A DNA stretch of 64,000 bases from NCBI RefSeq assembly GCF_003112575.1, contig NZ_BEWC01000008.1:310001-374000 (forward strand), read 5' to 3'. Below are positions 40,563-48,566 of the stretch, piece by piece; within the stretch, counting starts at the first letter, position 1, and each line of letters begins with the position of its first letter. The translations under genes were made by a program, and so were the position numbers. The notes below the pieces were generated by a model. That model saw nothing but the letters and a program-made list of their open reading frames with translations. It was not told the origin of the DNA and did no database searches. Origin of the DNA: Streptomyces ardesiacus. Its GTDB lineage: Bacteria; Actinomycetota; Actinomycetes; Streptomycetales; Streptomycetaceae.

Positions 40563-41309
40563 ATGGGGAACGGGGCGCTCGACGGCGCGGTGATCGCGGT
40601 GGCAGGGGCGGGCGGACCCGCCGGACGGGCCGCGCTGCTGCGGCTGGCCGAGGCGGGTGCGACCGTCGTCGGCGCGGACAACGACCCGGAGCGGCTGGCC
40701 GAGGCGGTGGACGCGGCGCGCTACGCGCACGGCGGCGCCACCGTCACCGGCGAGACCGTCGACCTGCTCGACCCGGACTCCACCCGGGCCTGGGCCGACC
40801 GCACCGAGGAGGAGTTCGGCCACGTCGACGGCATGGTCCACCTCGTGGGCGGCTGGCGCGGCAGCAAGACCTTCACCAAGACCGAACTCGGCGACTGGGA
40901 CCTCCTGGAGAAGCTGCTCGTCCGCACCGTGCAGCACACCTCCCTCGCCTTCCACGAGGCGCTCCAGCGCAGCGACCGCGGCCGCTACGTCCTGGTCAGC
41001 GCCGCCGGCGCGTCCAGCCCCACCGCGGGCAACGCCGCCTACTCCGCCGCCAAGGCCGCCGCCGAGGCGTGGACCCTGGCCATGGCGGACTACTTCCGCA
41101 AGGCGGGGGGCGAGCAGGGGCCGACGTCGGCGGCTGCGATCCTGGTGGTCAAGGCGTTGGTGCACGACGCGATGCGCGCCGAGCGCCCCAACGCGAAGTT
41201 CGCGGGCTTCACGGACGTGCGTGACCTCGCCGAGGCCGTCGCCGGTGTCTGGGACAAGCCCGCCGCGGAAGTGAACGGAAACCGTCTGTGGCTGACCGAG
41301 AAGCCGTGA
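40563..41309 (+). CDS. SDR-family oxidoreductase (degenerate nucleotide loop)
   Basis: 248 residues. Rossmann start VIAVAGAGGPAGRAALLRLAEAG has the loop AGAGGPAG where classical SDRs have TGxxxGxG; the middle has MVHLVGGWRGSK (NAG equivalent), catalytic serine in VSAAGASSPTAG and the YSAAKAA Tyr-Lys pair, so it is likely active on NAD(P). ATG 40563 is supported by GGAGGCGAGG 3-12 bases upstream; GTG 40491, overlapping the DUF6421 stop, would add 24 polar residues. It overlaps the following gene by four bases (GTGA). Substrate unknown; partner of a DUF6421 protein and an aldolase-like PLP enzyme. Confidence 0.92.
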   Translation: MGNGALDGAVIAVAGAGGPAGRAALLRLAEAGATVVGADNDPERLAEAVDAARYAHGGATVTGETVDLLDPDSTRAWADRTEEEFGHVDGMVHLVGGWRGSKTFTKTELGDWDLLEKLLVRTVQHTSLAFHEALQRSDRGRYVLVSAAGASSPTAGNAAYSAAKAAAEAWTLAMADYFRKAGGEQGPTSAAAILVVKALVHDAMRAERPNAKFAGFTDVRDLAEAVAGVWDKPAAEVNGNRLWLTEKP

Positions 41310-42376
41310 ACCCCCCGAAGACCGACGCGCGTCGTCATCACGACCCCGAGGTCCGCGGTTTCGCCAGTGACAACTACGCCGGCGCCCACCCGGAGGTGCT
41401 CGCCGCCCTGGCCCTGGCCAACGGCGGGCACCAGGTCGCGTACGGCGAGGACGAGTACACCGAGAACCTGCAGCGGGTGATCCGCAGCCACTTCGGCTCC
41501 TCCGCCGAGGCGTTCCCGGTGTTCAACGGCACCGGCGCCAACGTCGTCGCGCTCCAGGCGGTCACCGACCGCTGGGGCGCGGTGATCTGCGCCGAGAGCG
41601 CGCACATCAACGTCGACGAGGGCGGCGCCCCCGAGCGCATGGGCGGCCTCAAGCTGCTCACCGTCCCCACCCCGGACGGCAAGCTCACGCCCGACCTGAT
41701 CGACCGTCAGGCGTACGGCTGGGACGACGAGCACCGGGCGATGCCGCAGGTCGTCTCGATCACCCAGAGCACCGAACTGGGCACCCTCTACACGCCCGAC
41801 GAGATCCGGGCCATCTGCGAGCACGCCCACGCGCACGGCATGAAGGTGCACCTGGACGGCTCCCGGATAGCCAACGCCGCCGCCTCCCTGGACGTGCCCA
41901 TGCGCACGTTCACCAACGCGGTCGGCGTCGACCTCCTCTCCCTCGGCGGCACCAAGAACGGCGCCCTGTTCGGCGAGGCGGTCGTGGTGCTGAACCAGGA
42001 CGCGGTGCGGCACATGAAGCACCTGCGCAAGCTGTCCATGCAGCTCGCCTCCAAGATGCGCTTCGTGTCCGTCCAGTTGGAGGCGCTGCTGGCCAAGGAC
42101 CTGTGGCTGCGCAACGCCCGGCACTCCAACGAGATGGCCCGGCGGCTGGCCGAGGGCGTGCGCTCCGTGCACGGCGTGGAGATCCTCTACCCGGTGCAGG
42201 CCAACGCGGTCTTCGCCCGCCTGCCGCACGAGGTGAGCGAGCGCCTGCAGAAGCGGTTCCGCTTCTACTTCTGGGACGAGGCCGCCGGGGACGTGCGCTG
42301 GATGTGCGCCTTCGACACCACCGAGGACGACGTCGACGCGTTCGTGGCCGCCCTCAAGGAGGAGACGGCCCGCTGA
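41306..42376 (+). CDS. Threonine aldolase / beta-eliminating lyase-like PLP enzyme
   Basis: 356 residues, fold-type I PLP enzyme. Low-specificity threonine aldolase marks: RGFASDNYAGAHPEVLAAL, FPVFNGTGANVVALQAV, ICAESAHINVDEGGAPE, GMKVHLDGSRIANAAA (Asp of PLP N1), and DLLSLGGTKNGALFGEAVVV with the PLP-binding lysine in GGTKNG. It would cleave beta-hydroxy-alpha-amino acids to glycine and an aldehyde or act as a beta-lyase. GTG 41306 overlaps the SDR stop (GTGA) and is preferred; GTG 41288 adds six residues. With the SDR, which could reduce or oxidise the aldehyde, it suggests a beta-hydroxy amino acid pathway; inferred. Confidence 0.95.
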   Translation: MNPPKTDARRHHDPEVRGFASDNYAGAHPEVLAALALANGGHQVAYGEDEYTENLQRVIRSHFGSSAEAFPVFNGTGANVVALQAVTDRWGAVICAESAHINVDEGGAPERMGGLKLLTVPTPDGKLTPDLIDRQAYGWDDEHRAMPQVVSITQSTELGTLYTPDEIRAICEHAHAHGMKVHLDGSRIANAAASLDVPMRTFTNAVGVDLLSLGGTKNGALFGEAVVVLNQDAVRHMKHLRKLSMQLASKMRFVSVQLEALLAKDLWLRNARHSNEMARRLAEGVRSVHGVEILYPVQANAVFARLPHEVSERLQKRFRFYFWDEAAGDVRWMCAFDTTEDDVDAFVAALKEETAR

Positions 42377-42423
42377 CGCGAGACTCTTCGTTATGCATAG
42401 GTATGCGGTCACCTGAAAAGTCA

Positions 42424-42453
42424 TTGACTGGCGGGTGATCGCTTTCCTATGCT
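42424..42453 (+). promoter_or_regulatory. Promoter for leaderless transglutaminase-like mRNA
   Basis: TTGACT (42424-42429), 18 bases, TATGCT (42448-42453); the ATG at 42462 begins 8 bases after the -10. No ribosome site precedes the ATG, so a leaderless transcript is likely. Confidence 0.6.
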
Positions 42454-42461
42454 CTGCGGGC

Positions 42462-43034
42462 ATGGAGCTGATCCAGAAGACGTCTGATCTGTCCGCCTAC
42501 CTCGCCGCCGACGAGGCCATCGACCACGAGCATCCCAGCGTGCGGGAGGCGGCCGGACGCCTCGCCAGGCAGGCCGAGGACTCGTATGGCTATGCGCGAC
42601 TGGCGTTCGAGTTCGTGCGCGACACCATCCCCCACTCACAGGACTCCGGGGACCCGCGCGTCACCTGGCGGGCCTCCGACGTCCTGGAGCGGCGCACCGG
42701 CATCTGCTACGCCAAGGCCCACGCGCTGGCCGCGCTGCTGCGGGCCGAGGACATCCCCACGGCGCTGTGCTACCAACGGCTCGACGTGGTGCACGGGCTG
42801 GTCGCCGTACGTCTGGACGGCGCCTGGCACCGGCAGGATCCGCGCGGGAACAAGCCCGGCGTGAACGCGCAGTTCTCCCTGGGGAAGGAACGGCTGGCCT
42901 TCACGCCGGACCGGGCGGCGGGGGAGGAGGACTGTCCGGAGCTGTACGCGGCGCCGCACCCGGCGGTGCTGGACGTCCTGAAGGCGGCCACCGATCGCCC
43001 GCACCTGTGGGAGACCCTCCCCACCACCCTGTGA
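42462..43034 (+). CDS. Transglutaminase-like cysteine protease-fold protein
   Basis: 190 residues. The catalytic triad region of the transglutaminase core is visible: VRDTIPHSQDSGDPRVTWRASDVLERRTGICYAKAHALAALLRAEDIPTAL, where GICYAKA holds the Cys, and VVHGLVAVRLDGAWHRQDPRG gives the His-Asp part. Such stand-alone domains are peptidases or peptide N-glycanase-like hydrolases. Cytoplasmic. The gene has its own promoter for a probably leaderless mRNA, 85 bases after the aldolase stop, and is convergent with a PlsC-type gene 10 bases away. Confidence 0.93.
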   Translation: MELIQKTSDLSAYLAADEAIDHEHPSVREAAGRLARQAEDSYGYARLAFEFVRDTIPHSQDSGDPRVTWRASDVLERRTGICYAKAHALAALLRAEDIPTALCYQRLDVVHGLVAVRLDGAWHRQDPRGNKPGVNAQFSLGKERLAFTPDRAAGEEDCPELYAAPHPAVLDVLKAATDRPHLWETLPTTL

Positions 43035-43044
43035 GGCGCCCGGC

Positions 43045-43773
43045 TCAGTGCGCCTGGGCGGTACGCAGTTGCTCGGGCGTCGGGGCCGTGCCGCCGAGGT
43101 GGGCCGGCATCCACCAGGTGTCGTCGGGGCCCTTGGGGCGCACCGGGTAGGCGCGCTGCGCGGCCTCCAGCAACTCCTGCACCCGCTCGCGCAGCCGCCG
43201 GGTGATGGCGCCGGCGTACTGCTCGCGCGAGGCCTCCATCGCCTCGCCGACCCGGATGGTGATGGGGGTGTGGCTGCGCTTGAAGTTGCGCGGGTGGCCC
43301 TTGGTCCACAGCCGCTGGGTGCCCCACAGCGCCATGGGCACCAGCGGGACGCCCGCCTCCTGCGCGAGCCGCGCGGCGCCCGACTTGAAGCTCTTCAGCG
43401 TGAACGACTCGGAGATCGTCGCCTCCGGGAAGACGCCGACGATCTCCCCGGACTTCAGCGAGTCGAGGGCGTGCGCGTAGGCCGCCTCGCCCTGCTTGCG
43501 GTCCACCGGGATGTGCTTCATCCCGCGCATCAGCGGTCCGGAGATCCGGTGCCGGAAGACCGACTCCTTCGCCATGAAGCGCACCAGCCGCTTCTGCGGC
43601 AGCGCGGCCAGTCCGTCGAAGATGAAGTCCAGGTAGCTGATGTGATTGCTCACCAGTACGGCGCCGCCCGAGCGCGGGATGTTCTCCGATCCGCGGCAGT
43701 CGATCTTGAGGTCCCACACCTTGAACATGGTGCGGGCGAGACCGATGACCGGACGGTAGACGAGTTCTGCCAT
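43045..43773 (-). CDS. 1-acylglycerol-3-phosphate acyltransferase family (PlsC)
   Basis: 242 residues. PlsC motifs: VLVSNHISYLDFIF (NHxxxxD, motif I), MAKESVFRHRISGPLMRGMKHIPVDRKQG (motif II), GVFPEATISESFTLKSFKSGAARLA (FPEGTxS, motif III, with Ala for Gly) and VPLVPMALWGTQ (motif IV). It would acylate lysophosphatidic acid or another glycerophospholipid acceptor. ATG 43773 is chosen at the start of the conserved region, with GGAAGGG 13 bases upstream; the frame is open to 43926 through an upstream stretch with no family similarity. About 296 bases separate it from the divergent thioredoxin gene; I see only weak promoter-like sequence there. Confidence 0.92.
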   Translation of the reverse strand: MAELVYRPVIGLARTMFKVWDLKIDCRGSENIPRSGGAVLVSNHISYLDFIFDGLAALPQKRLVRFMAKESVFRHRISGPLMRGMKHIPVDRKQGEAAYAHALDSLKSGEIVGVFPEATISESFTLKSFKSGAARLAQEAGVPLVPMALWGTQRLWTKGHPRNFKRSHTPITIRVGEAMEASREQYAGAITRRLRERVQELLEAAQRAYPVRPKGPDDTWWMPAHLGGTAPTPEQLRTAQAH

Positions 43774-44069
43774 GGGCGGGTCGGACCCTTCCTTGTCGGC
43801 CTGGGAAGGGGACTCCCAGTCGAAAGTTACGCAGCCGTAGGTTTGCGGCTTGTCGCAGATCGTGCCCCAAGAACGGCCCGTGTACCAGCCTTGGTGCCCG
43901 TGTGCGGCGAGATCCTCATCACTCACCCGGCCGTTTCGTGGCCGAAATGCGACGGTGGGCGGGAATCCCGGCCGCCTCGGGAACGCTGCACCTCCCGAGG
44001 ACCGATCGGCGGCGCGCGGGGACGTGCGCCCGGAAAGTGCCGCTGCGGCGGCGGAACGGGAGCGCGCAG

Positions 44070-44420
44070 GTGCGCCAGCAGGACGACGACGGCAGGCGGC
44101 CCGCGGCCGGCTCCCCCCGGCTCGACGCGGCCGACCTGGGTGCCGAACTCGGTGCCCGCGCCACGCTCGTGCAGTTCTCCAGCGCCTTCTGCGCGCCCTG
44201 CCGGGCCACCCGGCGGGTGCTGGACGAGGTGGCCGGCATGGTCCCCGGTGTCACCCACGTCGAGATCGACGCCGAGGGCCACCTGGAACTGGTCCGCGCC
44301 CTCGACGTGCTCAAGACGCCCACGGTGCTGGTCCTGGACGCCGACGGCCGTGTCGTACGGCGTGCCGTCGGGCAGCCGCGCACGGCGGACGTGATCGCCG
44401 CGCTGGGGGAGGCGGTGTGA
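44070..44420 (+). CDS. Thioredoxin-fold protein with CAPC active site
   Basis: 116 residues. Thioredoxin core TLVQFSSAFCAPCRATRRVLDEVAGMVPGVTHVEIDAEGHLELVRALDVLKTPTVLVLDADGRVV: the redox site is CAPC rather than the usual CGPC, the cis-proline is in TPTVL, and the buried Asp equivalent follows the VDVD strand. No signal peptide, so cytosolic. GTG 44070 has GGGAG 7-11 bases upstream; the open frame extends to 43902 but that part is divergent promoter DNA. It precedes a flavin reductase gene by 146 bases. Confidence 0.9.
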   Translation: MRQQDDDGRRPAAGSPRLDAADLGAELGARATLVQFSSAFCAPCRATRRVLDEVAGMVPGVTHVEIDAEGHLELVRALDVLKTPTVLVLDADGRVVRRAVGQPRTADVIAALGEAV

Positions 44421-44566
44421 CAAGCGCCACGCCGGCGCTGAGGTCTTCTCCACAGCTTCGAGATCCCGGGACGTAATTGACTGTGTGTGCCACCCGTCGT
44501 CAGCCCGCCCCCCTGCCCCGCTCCGGGGTCCCGGGGCCCAGGCGCAACGCAGAAGGACCATCCCGC

Positions 44567-45076
44567 ATGACGGTCACCCCGGACCTCGCCGCACCGCGGC
44601 CCGCCGCCGACGACCTGCTCCGGTCGGTCTTCCGGCGGCACGCGGCGGGCGTCGCCGTGATCACCGCGCGGGGCCCCGGCGGTCCGGCCGGCTTCACGGC
44701 CACGTCCCTCACCTCCGTCTCCGCCCGTCCTCCGCTGCTCTCCTTCGGCATCGGCACCGGCTCCTCGTGCTGGCCCGCGGTCTCCGAGGCCGAACACGTC
44801 GGCGTCCACCTGCTCGGCGAGCACCAGGAGGAACTGGCGGCCACCTTCGCCCGCAGCGGCGCCGACCGCTTCGCCGCTCCCACCTCCTGGCGCGAGGGGC
44901 CCGAGGGCGTGCCCGTGCTGGACGGGGTGCTCGCCTGGCTCGTGTGCCGCGTGGTGGGCCGGGTGCCCGCGGGGGACCACCGGATCGTGCTGGCGGAGGT
45001 CCTGCTCGGCGACCCCGCGGGGACCGGCCGGCCGCTCCTGTACCACCAGGGGCGATACCGGGGTCTGCGCGACTGA
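44567..45076 (+). CDS. Flavin reductase family protein (FMN-binding split barrel)
   Basis: 169 residues. The HpaC/SsuE-like flavin reductase domain is recognised by LRSVFRRHAAGVAVITARGPGGPAGFTATSLTSVSARPPLLSFGIGTGSS, then VHLLGEHQEELAATFA and HRIVLAEVLLGD, with the C-terminal PLLYHQGRYRGL typical of the fold. It reduces FMN or FAD with NAD(P)H for a monooxygenase; none is adjacent. ATG 44567 with GAAGGA 9 bases upstream. A likely vegetative promoter (TTGACT at 44477) precedes it. The etfBA operon starts 220 bases further on. Confidence 0.95.
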   Translation: MTVTPDLAAPRPAADDLLRSVFRRHAAGVAVITARGPGGPAGFTATSLTSVSARPPLLSFGIGTGSSCWPAVSEAEHVGVHLLGEHQEELAATFARSGADRFAAPTSWREGPEGVPVLDGVLAWLVCRVVGRVPAGDHRIVLAEVLLGDPAGTGRPLLYHQGRYRGLRD

Positions 45077-45152
45077 CCGGTCGGCGGGACACCTTCTGCG
45101 AGGGCGTCGGGTTCCGGTTACGCTGCGTTGCGAAGGTCACAGTTCAAAGCGC

Positions 45153-45181
45153 TTGCTTAGCGGGAAAGAACTGGGTGTACT
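45153..45181 (+). promoter_or_regulatory. Promoter of the etfBA operon (TTGCTT-N17-TGTACT)
   Basis: -35 TTGCTT (45153-45158), 17-base spacer, -10 TGTACT (45176-45181). The predicted start near 45188 leaves a leader of about 110 bases with a hairpin at 45247-45265. Confidence 0.5.
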
Positions 45182-45246
45182 GACGAGTAATATTCCGGGC
45201 GGAGCGCAGGTCGCCCCGACCGGGATCGGCCGCTTGGGGCGCCTAT

Positions 45247-45265
45247 GCTGCCTGCAAGAGGCAGC
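45247..45265 (+). promoter_or_regulatory. Leader hairpin before etfB
   Basis: GCTGCCT-GCAAG-AGGCAGC, a perfect 7-bp stem with a 5-base loop, 31 bases before the etfB start codon. It may affect mRNA stability or translation; function unproven. Confidence 0.35.
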
Positions 45266-45296
45266 ACTGAAATGTCGACGCAGTAGGAGAGCCGGC

Positions 45297-46085
45297 GTGA
45301 GCTTGAGGATCGTTGTCACTGTGAAGTACGTGCCCGACGCCACTGGCGACCGGCACTTCGCCGATGACCTGACCGTCGACCGGGACGACGTGGACGGTCT
45401 GCTCTCCGAGCTGGACGAGTACGCGGTCGAGCAGGCGCTGCAGATCTCCGAGAATTCCGACGACGACGTCGAGGTGACCGTCCTGACGGTGGGCCCCGAG
45501 GACGCCAAGGACGCCCTGCGCAAGGCGCTGTCCATGGGTGCCGACAAGGCGATCCACGTCGAGGACGACGACCTGCACGGCACCGACGCCATCGGCACCT
45601 CCCTGGTGCTGGCCAAGGCCGTCGAGAAGGCCGGCTACGACCTGGTCGTCTCCGGCATGGCCTCCACCGACGGCACCATGGGCGTCGTCCCCGCGCTGCT
45701 CGCGGAGCGCCTGGGCGTGCCGCAGGTGACGCTGCTGTCCGAGGTCTCGGTCGAGGGCGGCGTCGTCAAGGGCCGTCGCGACGGCGACTCGGCCACGGAG
45801 CAGCTGGAGGCGTCGCTGCCGGCGGTCGTGTCGGTCACCGACCAGTCGGGCGAGGCCCGGTACCCGTCCTTCAAGGGCATCATGGCGGCCAAGAAGAAGC
45901 CGGTGGAGTCCTGGGACCTGTCCGACCTCGACATCGACGAGGACGAGGTCGGCCTGGAGAACGCCTACACGGTCGTCGAGTCGGCCGCCGAGCGCCCGGC
46001 GCGCACCGCGGGCACGATCGTCAAGGACGAGGGCGAGGGCGGCAAGCAGCTCGCCGAGTTCCTGGCGGGCCAGAAGTTCATCTGA
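45297..46085 (+). CDS. etfB: Electron transfer flavoprotein beta subunit
   Basis: 262 residues, beta subunit of the ETF heterodimer that carries electrons from acyl-CoA and other flavin dehydrogenases. Starts LRIVVTVKYVPDATGDRHFADDLTVDRDDVDGLLSELDEYAVEQAL and continues with VTVLTVGPEDAKDALRKALSMGADKAIHV, YDLVVSGMASTDGTMGVVPALLAERLG and PSFKGIMAAKKKPVE, the AMP-binding and subunit-contact signatures of FixA/EtfB. GTG 45297 has AGGAGA 6 bases upstream. Followed after 54 bases by etfA in the same operon. Dehydrogenases that feed it may include the acyl-CoA dehydrogenase at 21511, inferred. Confidence 0.96.
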   Translation: MSLRIVVTVKYVPDATGDRHFADDLTVDRDDVDGLLSELDEYAVEQALQISENSDDDVEVTVLTVGPEDAKDALRKALSMGADKAIHVEDDDLHGTDAIGTSLVLAKAVEKAGYDLVVSGMASTDGTMGVVPALLAERLGVPQVTLLSEVSVEGGVVKGRRDGDSATEQLEASLPAVVSVTDQSGEARYPSFKGIMAAKKKPVESWDLSDLDIDEDEVGLENAYTVVESAAERPARTAGTIVKDEGEGGKQLAEFLAGQKFI

Positions 46086-46139
46086 GCCCCGCCCCGCTGA
46101 CCGCCCCTCATCTTTCGCAAGCAGGAGAGAAGAAGTCCC

Positions 46140-47102
46140 ATGGCTGAAGTTCTCGTCTACGTCGACCACGTGGACGGTGCCGTCCGCAAGCCGACCCTGG
46201 AGCTGCTGACGCTGGCCCGCCGCGTCGGCGAGCCCGTCGCCGTCGCGCTGGGCAACGGGGCCGGTGACACCGCCGCCGCCCTCGCCGAGCACGGCGCCGT
46301 GAAGGTCCTCACCCACGAGGCCGCCGAGTACGCCGACTACCTCGTCGTACCGAAGGTCGACGCCCTTCAGGCCGCCGTCACCGCCGTCTCCCCGGCCGCC
46401 GTGCTGGTCCCCTCCTCCACCGAGGGCAAGGAGATCGCCGCCCGCCTGGCGCTGCGCCTGGGCTCGGGCATCATCACGGACGCCGTCGACCTGGAGGCCG
46501 GCGACGAGGGGCCGGTGGCCACCCAGTCGGTGTTCGCGGCCGCTTTCACCACCAAGTCCCGCGTCTCCAAGGGCACCCCGGTCATCACGGTCAAGCCGAA
46601 CTCGGCCGCCGTCGAGGCCGCCCCGGCCGCCGGCGCCGTCGAGGCCCTGTCGGTCACCTTCTCCGCCGCCGCCACCGGTACCAAGGTCACCTCGCGCACG
46701 CCGCGCGAGTCGACCGGCCGCCCGGAGCTGACCGAGGCCGCGATCGTCGTCTCCGGCGGCCGCGGTGTCAACGGCGCGGAGAACTTCGCGATCATCGAGG
46801 CGCTCGCCGACTCCCTCGGCGCGGCCGTCGGTGCCTCGCGCGCCGCGGTGGACGCGGGCTGGTACCCGCACACCAACCAGGTGGGCCAGACCGGCAAGTC
46901 CGTCTCGCCGCAGCTCTACATCGCCTCCGGCATCTCCGGCGCGATCCAGCACCGCGCGGGCATGCAGACCTCGAAGACCATCGTGGCGATCAACAAGGAC
47001 GCCGAGGCCCCGATCTTCGAGCTGGTCGACTACGGCGTCGTCGGCGACCTCTTCGACGTCGTCCCCCAGCTCACCGAGGAAGTGAAGTCCCGCAAGGGCT
47101 GA
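46140..47102 (+). CDS. etfA: Electron transfer flavoprotein alpha subunit
   Basis: 320 residues, FAD-binding alpha subunit. N-terminal ETF domain with VLVYVDHVDGAVRKPTLELLTLARRVGEPVAVALG and VPSSTEGKEIAARLALRLGSGIITDAVDLE; C-terminal FAD domain with AAIVVSGGRGVNGAENFAIIEALADSLGAAVGASRAAVDAGW, GQTGKSVSPQLYIASGISGAIQHRAGM and VAINKDAEAPIFELVDYGVVGDLFDVVPQLTEE, all diagnostic. AGGAGAG 8 bases before the ATG. A strong stem-loop terminator follows. A complete intact partner of etfB. Confidence 0.97.
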   Translation: MAEVLVYVDHVDGAVRKPTLELLTLARRVGEPVAVALGNGAGDTAAALAEHGAVKVLTHEAAEYADYLVVPKVDALQAAVTAVSPAAVLVPSSTEGKEIAARLALRLGSGIITDAVDLEAGDEGPVATQSVFAAAFTTKSRVSKGTPVITVKPNSAAVEAAPAAGAVEALSVTFSAAATGTKVTSRTPRESTGRPELTEAAIVVSGGRGVNGAENFAIIEALADSLGAAVGASRAAVDAGWYPHTNQVGQTGKSVSPQLYIASGISGAIQHRAGMQTSKTIVAINKDAEAPIFELVDYGVVGDLFDVVPQLTEEVKSRKG

Positions 47103-47122
47103 CCCTCCCGGCGGCACCGTTC

Positions 47123-47166
47123 GCCGAGGCCCCCGCGACCGCACGTGGTCGCGGGGGCCTCGGCGT
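47123..47166. terminator. Terminator of the etfBA operon, 19-bp perfect stem
   Basis: Arms 47123-47141 and 47148-47166 pair without mismatch around a 6-base loop (GCACGT), 21 bases after the etfA stop. U-tract-free, as usual in this genus. Confidence 0.85.
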
Positions 47167-47182
47167 CTGCGCAGGATGGTGT

Positions 47183-47211
47183 TGACCGGGGGGAGACCGA
47201 CAGATAACTTC
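47183..47211 (+). promoter_or_regulatory. Promoter of the DUF6986 aldolase gene (TTGACC-N17-TAACTT)
   Basis: -35 TTGACC (47183-47188) and -10 TAACTT (47206-47211) with a 17-base spacer, close to the vegetative consensus; predicted start near 47218, leaving a 50-base leader that contains a dyad and the ribosome site. Confidence 0.6.
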
Positions 47212-47228
47212 ACTCTACGGATAAGTGA

Positions 47229-47243
47229 TTCCGTTCAGCGGAA
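47229..47243. promoter_or_regulatory. Dyad TTCCG-N5-CGGAA downstream of the aldolase promoter
   Basis: Perfect 5-base arms around TTCAG, at about +11 to +25 of the predicted transcript. IclR-family regulators often use TTCC/GGAA-ended dyads, so a repressor in the IclR class is a fair guess. No regulator gene is adjacent. Confidence 0.5.
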
Positions 47244-47267
47244 AAATGAACATCAGGAGGGTGTCGA

Positions 47268-48566
47268 ATGGGTCAGCAGGAGAAGGTGGCAACGAGCCTC
47301 GCGGGCGCCGTCGGCGAGGAGATCAGTGCCTCCCTCGCACCGGTCGACGCGGAGCTGGAGCGCCGCTACCCCGGAGACCCGGGCACCCGCCAGCCCGTCC
47401 ACACCGTCTACGTCCCCGGCGACGTCTTCGCGGTCGGCACGATCCGCTCCTGGGGCGACCGGGCGCTGGCCGCCCTCGACGAACACGCCCCGGACGCCGC
47501 CTCCTTCGCCGCCGTCCTCGGCCTCGCCGACGACCTCGCCGAGCCCGTGTACACCCGCGTACGCGCCAAGCTGGAGCGCGAGCCGGTCGAGGACCTGCGC
47601 ATCGACTTCGAGGACGGCTACGGCAACCGCACGGACGCCGAGGAGGACGAGGCGGCCGCCCGCGCGGCCCGGCTGGTCGCCGAGGCGTACGAACAGGGCA
47701 CTGCGGCCCCCTGCATGGGCATCCGCATGAAGTGCATGGAGGCCCCGGTGCGCGCCCGGGGCATCCGGACCCTCGACGTCTTCCTCAGCGGTCTGATGGA
47801 GGCCGGCGGACTGCCCGACGGGCTCGTGCTCACGCTGCCGAAGGTGACCTACCCCGAGCAGGTCACCGCCATGGTGCGGCTCCTGGAGGCCTTCGAGAAG
47901 GCCCGCGGCCTGACTCCCGGCCGGATCGGCTTCGAGATCCAGATCGAGACCAGCCAGTCCATCCTCGCCGCCGACGGCACCGCCACCGTCGCCCGGATGA
48001 TCCAGGCCGCCGAGGGCCGCGCCACCGGCCTGCACTACGGGACCTTCGACTACAGCGCCTGCCTCGGCGTCTCCGCCGCCCACCAGGCCAGCGACCACCC
48101 GGCCGCCGACCACGCCAAGGCGGTCATGCAGGTCGCCGCCGCCGGGACCGGCGTTCGCGTGTCGGACGGCTCCACCAACGTCCTGCCGGTCGGTCCCACC
48201 GCACAGGTCCACGACGCCTGGCGCCTGCACTACGGCCTCACCCGCCGCGCCCTGGCCCGCGCCTACTACCAGGGCTGGGACATGCACCCCGGCCACATCC
48301 CCACCCGGTACGCGGCCGTCTTCGCCTTCTACCGCGAGGGGTTCGAGCAGGCCGCCGCCCGTCTCGCCCGCTACGCCAACCGCGCCGGCGGCGACGTCAT
48401 GGACGAGCCCGCCACCGCCAAGGCGCTCAGCGGCTACCTGCTGCGGGGCCTGGACTGCGGCGCCCTCGACATCGGCGAGGTCGCCCGGCTGACCGGCCTG
48501 ACCCGCGCCGACCTGGAGGGCTTCTCGGGCCCGCGGCGCGGCGACCTCACGGCATCGGCGCAGTAG
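47268..48566 (+). CDS. DUF6986 protein, HpcH/HpaI-aldolase/citrate-lyase-like
   Basis: 432 residues, ATG with AGGAGG 7 bases upstream. A TIM-barrel aldolase fold of the HpcH/HpaI/CitE type: LRIDFEDGYGNRTDAEEDEAAARAARLV, GIRMKCMEAPVRARGIRTLDVFL, GLVLTLPKVTYPEQVTAMVRLLEAF and RIGFEIQIETSQSILA show the acidic (E/D) metal ligands of this superfamily. The later part (TGLHYGTFDYSACLGVS, GWDMHPGHIPTRYAAVFAFYREGFE) is the DUF6986 extension. Probably cleaves or condenses short hydroxy- or keto-acids; relatives lie near glyoxylate and ureide genes in some streptomycetes, from memory. It overlaps the convergent next gene by 20 bases. Confidence 0.9.
   Translation: MGQQEKVATSLAGAVGEEISASLAPVDAELERRYPGDPGTRQPVHTVYVPGDVFAVGTIRSWGDRALAALDEHAPDAASFAAVLGLADDLAEPVYTRVRAKLEREPVEDLRIDFEDGYGNRTDAEEDEAAARAARLVAEAYEQGTAAPCMGIRMKCMEAPVRARGIRTLDVFLSGLMEAGGLPDGLVLTLPKVTYPEQVTAMVRLLEAFEKARGLTPGRIGFEIQIETSQSILAADGTATVARMIQAAEGRATGLHYGTFDYSACLGVSAAHQASDHPAADHAKAVMQVAAAGTGVRVSDGSTNVLPVGPTAQVHDAWRLHYGLTRRALARAYYQGWDMHPGHIPTRYAAVFAFYREGFEQAAARLARYANRAGGDVMDEPATAKALSGYLLRGLDCGALDIGEVARLTGLTRADLEGFSGPRRGDLTASAQ

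Noticed and set aside
43774..44069. Hidden gene between PlsC and thioredoxin genes
   Set aside because: Open frames are extensions of the neighbours without family similarity; taken as divergent promoter DNA.
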